DNA from: Falsigemmobacter intermedius
Lineage (GTDB): Bacteria; Pseudomonadota; Alphaproteobacteria; Rhodobacterales; Rhodobacteraceae
Direction of reading: 5' to 3'
Assembly: GCF_004054105.1 (NCBI RefSeq)
Contig: NZ_SBLC01000002.1
Location: forward strand, 168,321-232,320
Length of the DNA stretch: 64,000 nt
The position numbers were made by a program, and so were the translations under genes. Shown one piece after another: positions 22,633 through 31,831 of the stretch. The first letter of the stretch is position 1; the number at the start of each line of letters is the position of its first letter. The notes beneath the pieces are model-generated. The model was given only the letters and a program-made list of their open reading frames with translations, searched no databases and was not told the origin of the DNA.

Positions 22633-24159
22633 TTGGATTCGCTCTTTCGTCAGACCCCGCCGCAGGCTCCGGCCGCCTTCAATATGGCTGCTCATGTCCT
22701 GGCGGCGGCGGAGCGCATGCCTGAGAAGAATGCGCTGCAGATCCTGAAGCTCTCCGGCGCGGAGCGCTGGTCTTACGGCAAACTGGCAGCCGCGGTGCGC
22801 GGGACCGGCACCGGGCTTTTGCAGGCCGGTCTGAAGCCCGGCGACCGGCTGCTGATGCGGCTTGGCAATACGGTGGATTTTGCCTTGGCCTATCTGGGGG
22901 CGATTGCGGTGGGGGTTGTACCGGTTCCCACCTCGTCGCAGCTGACCGGGGCTGAGATCACGAAGATGTCGGCGCAGATCACGCCTGCGGCTGTTGTGGC
23001 CGCTCCGGGGGTGGCTCTGCCGGGCGGGGCAGAGCTTCCGGTGATCGATCTGGAAAGGCTGCAGAGTTTTCGCGATCTGCCGCCCTGTGACTGGGAGACG
23101 GGCGATCCGGACCGGCTGGCCTATCTGATTTTCACCTCCGGCACCTCGGGGCGCGCGCGGGCGGTGATGCATGCGCATCGCGCGATCCTGGCGCGCGGCA
23201 TGATGTATGAGGGCTGGTACGGGCTGACAGAGGCGGACCGGCTGCTGCATGCAGGGGCCTTTAACTGGACCTATACGCTGGGCACCGGGCTGATGGACCC
23301 CTGGGTCTGCGGGGCCACGGCGCTGATCCCCTCGGAGGGGATTACGGCGGCGCAGCTGCCGCTGCTGCTCAGGCGGTTTGATGCCACGATTTTTGCTGCA
23401 GCGCCGGGGGTTTACCGCCAGATGCTGCGCGCCCCCCTGCCCGCGCTGCCGCGCCTTCGCCACGGGCTTTCAGCCGGCGAAAAGCTCTCGCCGGAGATCC
23501 GGCGGGCCTGGGAAGAGGCCAGCGGCACGAAGATCTATGAAGCGCTTGGCATGTCGGAATGCTCAACCTTTGTCTCAGGCAGCCCCGCGCGGCCCGCGCC
23601 TGAGGGGGCCTCAGGCTATCCGCAGCCGGGGCGGCAGATTGCCGTTCTGAATGAGGCGGGAGATCCGGTGCCCCGCGGCACGCCCGGAACGCTTGCGGTG
23701 CACCGCAGTGATCCGGGGCTGTTTCTCGGCTATTACGGCCAGCCGGAGGAGACCGCCGCGAAATTCGCGGGCGAGTGGTTTGTCACCGGCGACAGCGTGG
23801 CCATGGCTGAGGATGATGCCATCACCTATCTGGGCCGCGATGATGACATGCTGAACGCCGGGGGCTTTCGGGTCTCGCCCCTGGAGGTGGAGGAGGCGTT
23901 GAACGCCCATCCGGCGGTGAGCGAATCGGCCGCCATTGAGGTGGAGGTCTCGCCCGGGACCCGCGTCATCGCCCTGATCTACAGCGGCAGCGAAACCGAT
24001 GAGGGCGAACTTGCCGCCTTTGCCGCCACCCGGCTTGCCCGCTATAAGCAGCCGCGCCTTTATCGCCATATCCCGGTGCTGCCAAAGGGCGCGAATAACA
24101 AACTTGCCCGACGGGCCCTGCGTCAGAGCTTTGCCACGACGCCCGCAGGAGACATCTGA
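22633..24159 (+). CDS. AMP-forming acyl-CoA synthetase (benzoate-CoA-ligase-like)
   Basis: 508 residues, ANL superfamily. It activates a carboxylic acid through an acyl-AMP to the CoA thioester. Motifs are FTSGTSGRARAVMHAH (P-loop), YEALGMSECS (A5), GDSVAMAEDD and YLGRDDDMLNAGGFRVSPLE (A7-A8 hinge), with the C-terminal catalytic lysine in PKGANNKLARRALR. The LNAGGFRVSP hinge and overall length resemble aryl/benzoate-type ligases more than long-chain fatty acid ligases; this is a weak inference. The start is a TTG at 22633 with GGAG six bases upstream. Its stop overlaps the ATG of the next gene by one base (TGATG), so it is coupled to a DsbA-family oxidoreductase. Confidence 0.92.
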   Translation: MDSLFRQTPPQAPAAFNMAAHVLAAAERMPEKNALQILKLSGAERWSYGKLAAAVRGTGTGLLQAGLKPGDRLLMRLGNTVDFALAYLGAIAVGVVPVPTSSQLTGAEITKMSAQITPAAVVAAPGVALPGGAELPVIDLERLQSFRDLPPCDWETGDPDRLAYLIFTSGTSGRARAVMHAHRAILARGMMYEGWYGLTEADRLLHAGAFNWTYTLGTGLMDPWVCGATALIPSEGITAAQLPLLLRRFDATIFAAAPGVYRQMLRAPLPALPRLRHGLSAGEKLSPEIRRAWEEASGTKIYEALGMSECSTFVSGSPARPAPEGASGYPQPGRQIAVLNEAGDPVPRGTPGTLAVHRSDPGLFLGYYGQPEETAAKFAGEWFVTGDSVAMAEDDAITYLGRDDDMLNAGGFRVSPLEVEEALNAHPAVSESAAIEVEVSPGTRVIALIYSGSETDEGELAAFAATRLARYKQPRLYRHIPVLPKGANNKLARRALRQSFATTPAGDI

Positions 24160-24800
24160 TGGTCACCCTCGACATTTTTTCCGATCCGGTCTGCCCCTGG
24201 TGCATGATCGGCAAAGCCTATCTCGACCGTGCCCTTGAAAAGGTCGGCGATCACCCTTTCCGCATCGAATGGCATCCCTTCATGCTGAACCCGGATCTCC
24301 CGGCCGAAGGTGTGGACCGCCGCGATTTTCTGGAAGCCAGATTCGGCGGCCAGATGGAGGCCGCAAAAGCCTATACCCGCGTCATGGAAGCCGCGACCTT
24401 TGCCGGGGTTGAGTTCAACCTTGAGAAAATGCGCGTGCAGCCCAATACCCTGAATGCCCATCGCCTGATCCATTGGGCCGGGCTTGAGGGCTGCCAGACC
24501 GCCGTGGTCTCGGCGCTTTTCAAAGCCTATTTCCGCGATGGTCTTGATATCGGAAAAGATGAGGTGCTGGCCGATATCGCGGCAGCCCAGGGCATGGACC
24601 GCGCGGCGACGCTGCGTCTGCTGGCCTCTGATGCGGATCGGGCGGATATTTTCTCGCGCGCCATGGATGCAAGGCGCAAGGGCGTGCAGTCGGTGCCGAG
24701 CTTTCTCATCGCACGTGAATATGTGGTGACCGGGGCGCAGCCGGTGGAGACTTGGGTCGGCATCGCTGAGGAAATCGCCGAAAAGCTGCGCGAAGGCTGA
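24159..24800 (+). CDS. DsbA-family (FrnE/HCCA-isomerase-like) thiol oxidoreductase
   Basis: 213 residues, thioredoxin fold with a helical insertion. The active site CPWC is at the start of helix 1 (SDPVCPWCMIGKAYL). The cis-proline loop is SVPSFLI near residue 180. It has no signal peptide, so it is cytoplasmic like FrnE and unlike periplasmic DsbA. FrnE-type proteins act in disulfide chemistry and some relatives are glutathione-dependent isomerases. Its start codon overlaps the stop of the acyl-CoA synthetase, implying they are made together. The biochemical link between them is not obvious. Confidence 0.93.
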   Translation: MVTLDIFSDPVCPWCMIGKAYLDRALEKVGDHPFRIEWHPFMLNPDLPAEGVDRRDFLEARFGGQMEAAKAYTRVMEAATFAGVEFNLEKMRVQPNTLNAHRLIHWAGLEGCQTAVVSALFKAYFRDGLDIGKDEVLADIAAAQGMDRAATLRLLASDADRADIFSRAMDARRKGVQSVPSFLIAREYVVTGAQPVETWVGIAEEIAEKLREG

Positions 24801-24883
24801 AACCCGCGCCCTCTTTCACCGGTTTATGACTGAAGCGCGGCCCGAGACTGGCCGCGCCGTCGTTTCCGACCTATGGATTCTCT

Positions 24884-26110
24884 ATGACCCAAGGCTCAAG
24901 CCCCACCCCCCGCATCGCATTGCCGGAATTCATCGCCCTTCTGGCGATGCTCACGGCCACCATCGCTTTCTCCATCGACGCCATGCTGCCCGCACTGCCC
25001 GAGATCGCCCGGGAGCTGACGCCCTCGGATCCGAATAAGGCGCAGCTCATTCTGACCAGCTTCGTTCTGGGCATGGGGGTCGGCACCTTTGTGGCAGGCC
25101 CGATGTCAGACGCCTGGGGACGCCGCGCCGTGGTGATGATCGGCGCCGTGCTCTTTTGCGCCGGGGCCCTGTTGGCCTGGGCGGGGTCTTCGCTTGAGAC
25201 GGTGCTGGCGGGGCGGCTGTTGCAGGGCGTGGGCGCGGCAGGCCCGCGCATCATCGCCATGGCCACAGTGCGCGACATCTATTCGGGCCGTCAGATGGCG
25301 CGGATCATGTCCTTCGTGATGATGATCTTTACCATCGTGCCCGCCGCAGCCCCGCTGATCGGGGCGCAGATCATCGCCTTCACCGGCTGGCGCGGGATCT
25401 TCATCGCCTTTGTGCTGTTCATGCTGGCCGCTGCGACCTGGTATGGCAGCCGTCTGGGCGAGACCCTGCCGCCGGAGCGGCGACGCCCTTTCCGCCTCGC
25501 CACGCTGCTCAGCGGCGCGAAAGAGGTGCTCTCACAGCGCACCGCGCAGCTGTCGATCGGCGTGCAGGCGCTGCAGCTCGCCGCGCTCTTTGGCACCATT
25601 TCGCAGATCCAGCCGCTGTTTGAGACCACCTTCGGGCGGGGTGAGACCTTCCCCTTTTGGTTTGCCATGATCGCGCTGATCTCGGGCGGGGCGAGCCTTC
25701 TGAACGCCCAGCTGGTGGTGCGCTTTGGCATGCGCCGCCTGGTGCGGCTGGCCCTTGGCGCACAGCTGGCGCTGGCGCTGGTCGTGGCCGCCCTTCTGGC
25801 GGGAGAGGTGCTGACGGGCACCGCGGCCTTTGCGCTTTTCCTGGTGTTCATCACCGGGATCTTCTTCATGGTCGGCTTCATCATGGGCAATATCAATGCC
25901 ATCGCCATGGAGCCTCTGGGCCATCTCGCAGGCATGGCCGCCTCGCTCATGGCGGCGCTGAGCACGGTGATCGGCGTCGCTTTCGCCGCGCCTCTGGGGC
26001 TGGCCTTTGACGGCACGGTGATGCCGCTGGCTCTGGGGATCACCGGGCTTTCCGCCACCGCTCTGGTGCTCCAGGCCTTCCTGCCCAAGTCCCCCGCCGC
26101 GCCGAAGTAA
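24884..26110 (+). CDS. Bcr/CflA-family multidrug efflux MFS transporter
   Basis: 408 residues, 12 predicted membrane helices, inner-membrane proton-coupled drug exporter of the DHA1 Bcr/CflA type. Family features are the N-terminal IDAMLPALPEIARELTPSD segment, the motif A region GPMSDAWGRRAVVMIG between helices 2 and 3, and RLLQGVGAAGPRIIAMATVRD at helix 4, which closely follows Bcr. No clear ribosome site lies before the ATG at 24884; the start is chosen because it gives the usual short N-terminus. A strong terminator follows. Substrate unknown. Confidence 0.93.
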   Translation: MTQGSSPTPRIALPEFIALLAMLTATIAFSIDAMLPALPEIARELTPSDPNKAQLILTSFVLGMGVGTFVAGPMSDAWGRRAVVMIGAVLFCAGALLAWAGSSLETVLAGRLLQGVGAAGPRIIAMATVRDIYSGRQMARIMSFVMMIFTIVPAAAPLIGAQIIAFTGWRGIFIAFVLFMLAAATWYGSRLGETLPPERRRPFRLATLLSGAKEVLSQRTAQLSIGVQALQLAALFGTISQIQPLFETTFGRGETFPFWFAMIALISGGASLLNAQLVVRFGMRRLVRLALGAQLALALVVAALLAGEVLTGTAAFALFLVFITGIFFMVGFIMGNINAIAMEPLGHLAGMAASLMAALSTVIGVAFAAPLGLAFDGTVMPLALGITGLSATALVLQAFLPKSPAAPK

Positions 26111-26130
26111 GCCCGGGCCTCAGGAACCGC

Positions 26131-26170
26131 AAAAGCCCGCCTCCTTTCTCCGGGGGGCGGGCTTTTCTTT
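26131..26170 (+). terminator. rho-independent terminator after the MFS gene
   Basis: Arms AAAAGCCCGCC and GGCGGGCTTTT enclose a 15-18 base loop, followed by a T-rich run. It lies 21 bases past the transporter stop. Confidence 0.85.
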
Positions 26171-26222
26171 TACCCTCACCGCGGGCGGACGGCGAAAGTC
26201 AGGACAAGACGGATGTCAGGGC

Positions 26223-26262
26223 AAAAAGAAACCCCCGCAACCAGAGGTGCGAGGGGTTCTTA
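26223..26262 (-). terminator. rho-independent terminator after rpmB
   Basis: On the minus strand the arms ACCCCTCGCA and TGCGGGGGTT (one mismatch) are followed by TTCTTTTT. It starts about 25 bases past the rpmB stop. Confidence 0.85.
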
Positions 26263-26286
26263 AATCCGGCAAAAGCCGCAATCAGA

Positions 26287-26574
26287 TCAGGCAGCAGCCT
26301 GAGCTTTTGCGATCTCGCGCTTGATTTTCAGCGCGCGATCCGACAGCTCTTCGTCGCGCGATTTCGCGAGGAAAGCGTCCAGACCACCACGGTGATCGAC
26401 CGAGCGCAGAGCATGCGCAGAGATGCGCAGCTTAAACGACTGACCCAGCACGTCCGACTGCAGGGTCACGTCGTTGAGGTTCGGGAGGAACCGACGACGC
26501 GTCTTGTTGTTGGCGTGGCTGATGTTGTTGCCCGTCATCGGGCCTTTACCGCTAAGTTCGCAGACGCGCGACAT
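26287..26574 (-). CDS. rpmB: 50S ribosomal protein L28
   Basis: 95 residues, the alphaproteobacterial L28 length. L28 is a structural protein of the large ribosomal subunit. Sequence features are [20 protein letters not shown], then [10 protein letters not shown] and [20 protein letters not shown]. It is a monocistronic gene with its own near-consensus promoter about 70 bases upstream and its own terminator, as expected for a highly expressed single ribosomal gene. rpmG is not adjacent. Confidence 0.98.
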   Translation of the reverse strand: MSRVCELSGKGPMTGNNISHANNKTRRRFLPNLNDVTLQSDVLGQSFKLRISAHALRSVDHRGGLDAFLAKSRDEELSDRALKIKREIAKAQAAA

Positions 26575-26643
26575 CGTCCTGATCCTTCGTATCCGACAGT
26601 GAACCGCGCCGCCCGAAGAGCAGCGCTCAATACCATTGCGAGG

Positions 26644-26672
26644 CGTTTAGGGGGAAAGCCGTCAAAGGTCAA
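26644..26672 (-). promoter_or_regulatory. predicted sigma-70 promoter for rpmB
   Basis: Minus-strand TTGACC and TAAACG with a 17-base spacer, giving a leader of about 60 bases before the rpmB start. This is the best-matching promoter in the window. Confidence 0.7.
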
Positions 26673-26912
26673 GCCTTACAGCCTTTCCCCTCTGCCTTCC
26701 GACCTTAGGCCGCAACATGATTGAAGGCTTATGGCAGAAGTTATCCCCAGGGGCCAGAGGCGCTTTGGCCCATGGGGCGGGAATCTCGCCTGAATCCAGG
26801 GTTTCGCGCCCGCGCGCCCCAGGATGTGGTGCGCTTTACCCGCCAAAGCAGAGTGCATCGGGCAAAAAGAGGGCCTGCGCGATTCGCAAAGCCGCCCCCT
26901 TGCCCCCTGCCC
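26673..26912. other. intergenic region upstream of rpmB, no gene seen
   Basis: Together with the rpmB promoter and leader this makes a 338-base gap. I see only a 20-codon open frame at about 26730 with a GAAGG upstream but no recognisable protein character, and a lone TTATCCCCA that is one base off a DnaA box. Neither is convincing. Confidence 0.5.
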
Positions 26913-27680
26913 TCAGCCGCGGCTGGCCGCAAAGGCGCGCGCCGCCTCGCCGAAAGCGGTAAAGAGCGGGCGCGAGACCGGATCGCCTGCGGCATTATAC
27001 TCCGGATGCCACTGCACCGAGAGGGTGAAGCCCGGTGCATCCGCGACCCGAATCGCCTCAGGCGTGCCATCGGGGGCATGGCCTTCGATGATGATCCGGC
27101 TGCCGGGGCGGTTGATGCCCTGACCATGGAGCGTATTGGTCATCACCTCCGTCGAGCCGAAGAGCTTCGCAAACTCGCCGTCCGGCGTCAGAGTAACGGT
27201 GTGGCGCAGGGCGAATTTCTCTTCGATGGTGCCATCGGGCGGCATGCGGTGATTCATCCGCCCCGGCAGGTCGCGGATCTCAGGATAAAGCGTGCCGCCC
27301 ATGGCGACGTTCACTTCCTGAAAACCGCGGCAGATGCCGAAGAAGGGCTGGCCGCGTTCCACACAGGCGCGGATCAGCGGCAGGGTGATCGCATCACGGT
27401 TGCGGTCAAAGGCACCATGGGCCGGCGTTTCCTCTTCGCCATATTCGCTGGGGTGCACATTGGGCCGCCCGCCGGTCAGCAGAAAGGCGTCGCAGCTTTC
27501 CAAAAGCTCCTCCACCGTCACGAGGCGCGGATCGGCAGGGATCACCAGCGGCAGGCAGCCCGCCACACCGGCAACCGCCTGACAGTTCATCAACCCCGCC
27601 GCATGGACCTGATACGTGTCGTTCAGCACGCTCTCGTTGCTGATGATACCCACGACGGGACGGCGTAAAGCTGGCTGCAT
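26913..27680 (-). CDS. gamma-glutamyl-gamma-aminobutyrate hydrolase-like (peptidase C26)
   Basis: 255 residues, class I glutamine amidotransferase fold of the PuuD/peptidase C26 group. These enzymes cleave gamma-glutamyl amides such as gamma-glutamyl-GABA. The nucleophile cysteine is in PFFGICRGFQEVNVAMGG and the histidine in SVQWHPEY. The family marker GGRPNVHPSEYGE is also present. There are no other putrescine-pathway (puu) genes adjacent, so the natural substrate is uncertain. It is a single gene between rpmB and glcB with 411 bases upstream that could hold its promoter; none was recognised. Confidence 0.92.
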   Translation of the reverse strand: MQPALRRPVVGIISNESVLNDTYQVHAAGLMNCQAVAGVAGCLPLVIPADPRLVTVEELLESCDAFLLTGGRPNVHPSEYGEEETPAHGAFDRNRDAITLPLIRACVERGQPFFGICRGFQEVNVAMGGTLYPEIRDLPGRMNHRMPPDGTIEEKFALRHTVTLTPDGEFAKLFGSTEVMTNTLHGQGINRPGSRIIIEGHAPDGTPEAIRVADAPGFTLSVQWHPEYNAAGDPVSRPLFTAFGEAARAFAASRG

Positions 27681-28041
27681 TGTCTCTCAACCCGAGGTTC
27701 CGGCGCAGCACCCTGCGCCTGTCAGCGCGAGACTAGCCCTGCCTCCGGGAAAGGGAAACCCCTGCCCCCGCACAGAGACTCTGCACATCTGTGCGAGCAG
27801 CTTTGGCGGGAAAGAACAGATATCCACTCCGGGGGTCCCCTTCTCTGCGGCCGGCAGCTTCGGGCCTCAGTCTGACCGGGAGAGGTTAAGACATCATGCA
27901 AGACCTGCGCTGAACGGCTCCCGAAAGGCTCTGTGCCGATTTCGCGGCAAGGCCCCGCCTGCCGCTGGCAGGGGGAAGAGGGGATGTCTCTTCTTGGCCC
28001 CGGCGATCCCTCATAGAAGGCGGGCTTCGGCGGGAGGCCGC
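27681..28041. other. intergenic region between the C26 hydrolase and glcB, no gene seen
   Basis: GC-rich, with several small imperfect hairpins. No open frame with a ribosome site and protein-like composition was found on either strand. It must contain the promoter of the minus-strand hydrolase gene, which I could not place. Confidence 0.5.
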
Positions 28042-28081
28042 AAAAGAAACGGGCCTCTCTGCGCTGTGCAGAGAGGCCCGT
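28042..28081 (-). terminator. rho-independent terminator after glcB
   Basis: A perfect 14 bp stem (ACGGGCCTCTCTGC and its complement) with loop 28063-28067, followed on the minus strand by TTTCTTTTG. It is the strongest hairpin in the window, 11 bases past the glcB stop. Confidence 0.93.
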
Positions 28082-28091
28082 TGAAAGCTTA

Positions 28092-30239
28092 TCAGGCCGA
28101 GGCTTTGGCCTTCAGGCGCCAGGCGTGCAGCAGCGGCTCAGTATAGCCGGAGGGCTGGGTGGTGCCTTCAAAGATCAGCTCGGCGGCCGCCTTAAAGGCC
28201 GGGCCGTCAAAGCCCGGGGCCATGGGGGTATAGCCCGCATCGCCCGCGTTCTGACGGTCGACCACTTCCGCCATGCGTTTCAGGATGGCCTCAACCTCCT
28301 GACGGCCGACGATGCCGTGGTGCAGCCAGTTCGCCACATGCTGCGCTGAGATGCGGCAGGTGGCGCGGTCTTCCATCAGGCCCACATCATTGATGTCCGG
28401 CACCTTCGAGCAGCCAACACCCTGATCGATCCAGCGCACCACATAGCCCAGAATGCCCTGGCAGTTGTTCTCGACCTCACGGGCGATCTGCTCGGGCGTC
28501 CAGCGGCCCCAGGTCGCCAGCGGGATCGAGAGCACCGCATCGACATGAGCACGGCGGCCACCCTTGGCGAGTTTCGCCTGAACCGCTTTCACATCAACCT
28601 TATGATAATGCAAAGCATGCAGCGTCGCAGCAGTAGGCGAGGGCACCCAGGCGCAGTTTGCGCCCGATTTCGGGTGGTCGATCTTGGCTTCCAGCATGGC
28701 GGCCATCAGATCGGGCATGGCCCACATGCCCTTACCGATCTGCGCCCGGCCCGACAGGCCGCACTCCAGACCGATATCCACGTTCAGCTTTTCATAGGCC
28801 GCGATCCAGCCCTTGGCCTTAATGAAATCTTTGCGCGAGAAGGGACCCGCTTCCATCGAGGTGTGGATCTCATCGCCGGTGCGGTCAAGGAAGCCGGTGT
28901 TGATAAAGGCCACCCGGTCTTTCGCCGCGCGGATGCACTCCTTCAGGTTCACCGAGGTGCGGCGCTCTTCATCCATGATGCCGATTTTCACGGTATTGGG
29001 AGCAAGGCCGAGCGCCTTTTCGACCTTCGTGAAGATCTCATCGGTGAAGGCCACCTCTTCGGGGCCGTGCATCTTCGGCTTCACCACATAGACCGAGCCT
29101 TTGTGGCTGTTGCGCAGACCTTCGGGCTTTTTCAGATCGTGGAGCGCGATCATCACCGTGACCATGGCATCCATCAGCCCTTCCGGAATTTCCGAGCCAT
29201 CGGCCAGCAGGATGGCCGGGTTGGTCATCAGATGGCCCACGTTGCGGATCCACAAAAGCGAGCGGCCCTTCAGCGTCACCGTGCCGCCCTGGGGCGCGGT
29301 AAAGCTGAGATCCTCATTCAGGCGGCGGGTGAAGCTTTTGCCACCCTTCGAGACCTCTTCCGCCAGATCGCCCTTCATCAGGCCCAGCCAGTTGGAATAG
29401 GCCAGAACCTTGTCTTCCGCATCGACGCAGGCAACGGAATCTTCGCAGTCCATAATGGTCGAGAGCGCCGATTCCAGCCGCACATCGGCCAGACCCGCCG
29501 GATCGGTTTTCCCGATCGGGTGGGCGCGGTCAAAGACCAGCTCAACGTGAAGACCGTTGTTTTTCAGCAGGACCGATTTCGGGGCTGCGGCCTCACCGGT
29601 GAAGCCTGCAAACTGCTCAGGCTTCTCAAGCGGCAGGCCATTGGCCAGAAGCTGACCGCCCTCAACCTTATATTCGGTGATTTGAACATGGCTTGCGCCT
29701 TTCACCGGGAAGGTGTCGTCAAGGAAGCTCTTGGCGCGGGTGACCACACGGCCGCCGCGACCCTGCTCAAAGCCACCGGCAGGCGGATTGGAGCCCATGG
29801 CATCGGTGCCGTAGAGCACGTCATAAAGGCTGCCCCAGCGCGCATTGGCGGCGTTCAGCGCATAGCGTGCATTGGTGATCGGCACCACCAGCTGCGGACC
29901 TGCGACCTCAGCGATCTCTGGATCCACATTTTCTGTGCCGATTTTGAAGTCGGGGCCTTCCGGGACCAGATAACCGATCTCCTGCAGGAAGGCCTTATAG
30001 GCGGGGAAGTCATGGGGCTGACCGCGACGCGCTTTGTGCCACAGGTCAATCTGCTTCTGCAGCGCCTCACGTTTGGCCAGCAGCAGGCGGTTTTTCGGTG
30101 CAAGCCCTTCGACAATGGCGGAAAAACCGGACCAGAAGGCCTCGGTGTCAATGCCGGTGCCCGGCAGCGCCTGCTCTTCGATGAAAGCGGCAAGGCGGGT
30201 ATCGACCTGAAGGCCATGGCGGTCGGTACGGTTGCTCAT
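28092..30239 (-). CDS. glcB: malate synthase G
   Basis: 715 residues, the monomeric G form. It condenses glyoxylate and acetyl-CoA to malate. Characteristic segments include [38 protein letters not shown] sequence, [17 protein letters not shown] (with catalytic acidic residues), [18 protein letters not shown] and [15 protein letters not shown] sequence near residue 530 (here [20 protein letters not shown]). An ATG at 30254 is possible, but the one at 30239 has GGGGAGAG at good spacing. No isocitrate lyase is adjacent. It lies downstream of the photolyase-like gene on the same strand, with a palindrome in the gap. Confidence 0.97.
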   Translation of the reverse strand: MSNRTDRHGLQVDTRLAAFIEEQALPGTGIDTEAFWSGFSAIVEGLAPKNRLLLAKREALQKQIDLWHKARRGQPHDFPAYKAFLQEIGYLVPEGPDFKIGTENVDPEIAEVAGPQLVVPITNARYALNAANARWGSLYDVLYGTDAMGSNPPAGGFEQGRGGRVVTRAKSFLDDTFPVKGASHVQITEYKVEGGQLLANGLPLEKPEQFAGFTGEAAAPKSVLLKNNGLHVELVFDRAHPIGKTDPAGLADVRLESALSTIMDCEDSVACVDAEDKVLAYSNWLGLMKGDLAEEVSKGGKSFTRRLNEDLSFTAPQGGTVTLKGRSLLWIRNVGHLMTNPAILLADGSEIPEGLMDAMVTVMIALHDLKKPEGLRNSHKGSVYVVKPKMHGPEEVAFTDEIFTKVEKALGLAPNTVKIGIMDEERRTSVNLKECIRAAKDRVAFINTGFLDRTGDEIHTSMEAGPFSRKDFIKAKGWIAAYEKLNVDIGLECGLSGRAQIGKGMWAMPDLMAAMLEAKIDHPKSGANCAWVPSPTAATLHALHYHKVDVKAVQAKLAKGGRRAHVDAVLSIPLATWGRWTPEQIAREVENNCQGILGYVVRWIDQGVGCSKVPDINDVGLMEDRATCRISAQHVANWLHHGIVGRQEVEAILKRMAEVVDRQNAGDAGYTPMAPGFDGPAFKAAAELIFEGTTQPSGYTEPLLHAWRLKAKASA

Positions 30240-30336
30240 CGGATCTCTCCCCAATCGGTCGCAGCTTAAGACTTATCTAGCAGAACCGGGGCGATGGCGG
30301 CAGTTCATTTTCGCCCAAACCCAAAGCATCACTTTC

Positions 30337-30356
30337 TGCATTTCACGAAAAATGCA
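30337..30356. promoter_or_regulatory. inverted repeat in the photolyase-glcB gap
   Basis: Perfect arms TGCATTT and AAATGCA with a 6-base spacer, seven bases past the photolyase stop and about 100 bases before glcB. No T tract follows, so a protein-binding site for glcB control is as likely as a terminator. Confidence 0.4.
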
Positions 30357-30363
30357 CCCATAG

Positions 30364-31677
30364 TCACAGATCAAGCGTCAGCTGCGCATTGGGCGCAGGC
30401 GGCGCGAAAAGGAAGGGGCGCGGATCTTCAATGACCGCGAAATCCGCCTCCTCCCAGCGCTTGGCGCGGTGCAGAGCCGCCGCCGCGCGCAAAGCCCGCT
30501 GCGGATCGGCCAGCGGCTCAGGATAGCGCCGCCCCAGAACCGATCCCGCCCCTGACCAGCGCCAGGGCCGGTGCAGATAAGCGCCCGGCACCGCATTGAG
30601 TTCGGGGCACCAGCGGCGAAGAAAGCGGCCCTCAGGATCAAAGGTTTCGCCCGCGCGCAGCGGATCGACCGGGCGTGCCGCAGCCACTTTTTGCAGCTGA
30701 AACCAGAAGATCGCCGGATCATAATCGGTCAGCAGCCGCGCCAGCATCTGCCCCGACGCGCGAAAGTCCCCGCCCAAGTGATGCAGCGCCACCGAGGCCA
30801 GCAGACTGCGCGCATGGGCATTGACCCAGCCGGTCGCCCGCAGATAGCGCATCAGCGCATCCGCAAAGGGCAGACCGGAGCGGCCTTCCGCAAAGGCTGC
30901 CAGAGCGGGCGAAAGCGGAGCCGCCTTTTGCACCGCCCCCTCCAGGCCGGCCGCGCGGCGGCGCGCGTTCAGCCTTGCGAGGACGGTTTTTGCGACCTCC
31001 GGCGGCAGCGATCCGGGCAAAGCCGCCCGCACCTCAGCCTGCGACAGCAGCCCCCAGGTCAGATAGGCCGAAAGCCTGAGCGAGCTGCGCTCTCCGGCCA
31101 GGGGCGACAGCGAGCCGACCGGCGCATTGACCCCGCGCCCGCTGACAAAACTGTCGAGAAGCTGCAGCCCCGCCCGCCGCCCCCCGCCCTGAGCGCAGGG
31201 ACAGGGATCGTCTTTCAGACCCAGACTGCGCGCCGGCGGGATCAGCCCGGCCACCGCGCCCTCCACGGCTGTCAGCCGCTCCGGGGGCGCAAGACCCGGG
31301 GTCTCCTCAGAGATCTCCTCCCAGGTGATGCCCTCTGCCTCCAGCACCCGGCGCAACTCTGCGTCCCGCGGGGCCGTCCAGGCGCGGCGATGGCTGACAA
31401 TATGCCGGATGCCCCGCGCCCGGCAGAGCCTCGGCAGAACCTCTGCTGCCGCCCCCTGACGCAGGCTGAGCGGCGCGCCCAGCCGGTTCAGATCTTCGCC
31501 CAGTTCCGCCAGCGCGGCGGAGACAAAGGCCCAGTGCCGCCCCGCCGCCTCCGGCCCTGCCCAATCCTGCGGATCAGCCACAAAAACCGGCAGCACCGCG
31601 CCCAGGGCGGCGGCGCGGCTGAGGGCGGGGTGATCATTCACCCGCAGATCAGATCGGAACCAGACAAGAACATCCAT
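30364..31677 (-). CDS. photolyase/cryptochrome-family flavoprotein, divergent
   Basis: 437 residues. The N-terminal antenna-type Rossmann domain begins DVLVWFRSDLRVNDHPAL, a clear family mark. The C-terminal FAD-binding helical domain has SSLRLSAYLTWGLLSQ and MRYLRATGWVNAHARSLLAS. The usual class I segment around WQW and the AGTGTDAAPYFRIFNP loop is altered to FWFQLQKVAAARPVDPLRAGETFDPEG. So it keeps the fold and probably the flavin, but the substrate-side residues differ from standard CPD photolyases. It may be a cryptochrome-like or specialised repair enzyme. It is divergent from the DUF4177 gene. Confidence 0.87.
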   Translation of the reverse strand: MDVLVWFRSDLRVNDHPALSRAAALGAVLPVFVADPQDWAGPEAAGRHWAFVSAALAELGEDLNRLGAPLSLRQGAAAEVLPRLCRARGIRHIVSHRRAWTAPRDAELRRVLEAEGITWEEISEETPGLAPPERLTAVEGAVAGLIPPARSLGLKDDPCPCAQGGGRRAGLQLLDSFVSGRGVNAPVGSLSPLAGERSSLRLSAYLTWGLLSQAEVRAALPGSLPPEVAKTVLARLNARRRAAGLEGAVQKAAPLSPALAAFAEGRSGLPFADALMRYLRATGWVNAHARSLLASVALHHLGGDFRASGQMLARLLTDYDPAIFWFQLQKVAAARPVDPLRAGETFDPEGRFLRRWCPELNAVPGAYLHRPWRWSGAGSVLGRRYPEPLADPQRALRAAAALHRAKRWEEADFAVIEDPRPFLFAPPAPNAQLTLDL

Positions 31678-31736
31678 GGAACAAAGCGATACTCCCGCCC
31701 CTGAAGGCTGTAAAGATCCTCTCTGCCACAGCCACA

Positions 31737-31750
31737 GGCAAAGCTTTGCC
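31737..31750. promoter_or_regulatory. perfect palindrome in the photolyase/DUF4177 divergent region
   Basis: GGCAAAGCTTTGCC is a 14-base perfect palindrome, about 60 bases before the photolyase-like start and 80 before the DUF4177 start. It is a plausible operator serving both genes. Confidence 0.4.
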
Positions 31751-31831
31751 GAGGGAGGGAAAGGGACTTTTCACCGAGGCGCTTTCTTGGTTTAACCCTC
31801 AGGCCTTCAGAAGCTCGTAAAGGACGACGGT

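Noticed and set aside
26735..26750. TTATCCCCA resembling a DnaA box
   Set aside because: One copy only, a mismatch to consensus, no AT-rich unwinding region and no origin-linked genes.
26730..26792. 20-codon frame with GAAGG upstream in the rpmB gap
   Set aside because: The encoded peptide is charged and Gly-rich without any pattern, and ribosome-site spacing is short. Unlike the 25-residue peptide at 46742, nothing supports it.
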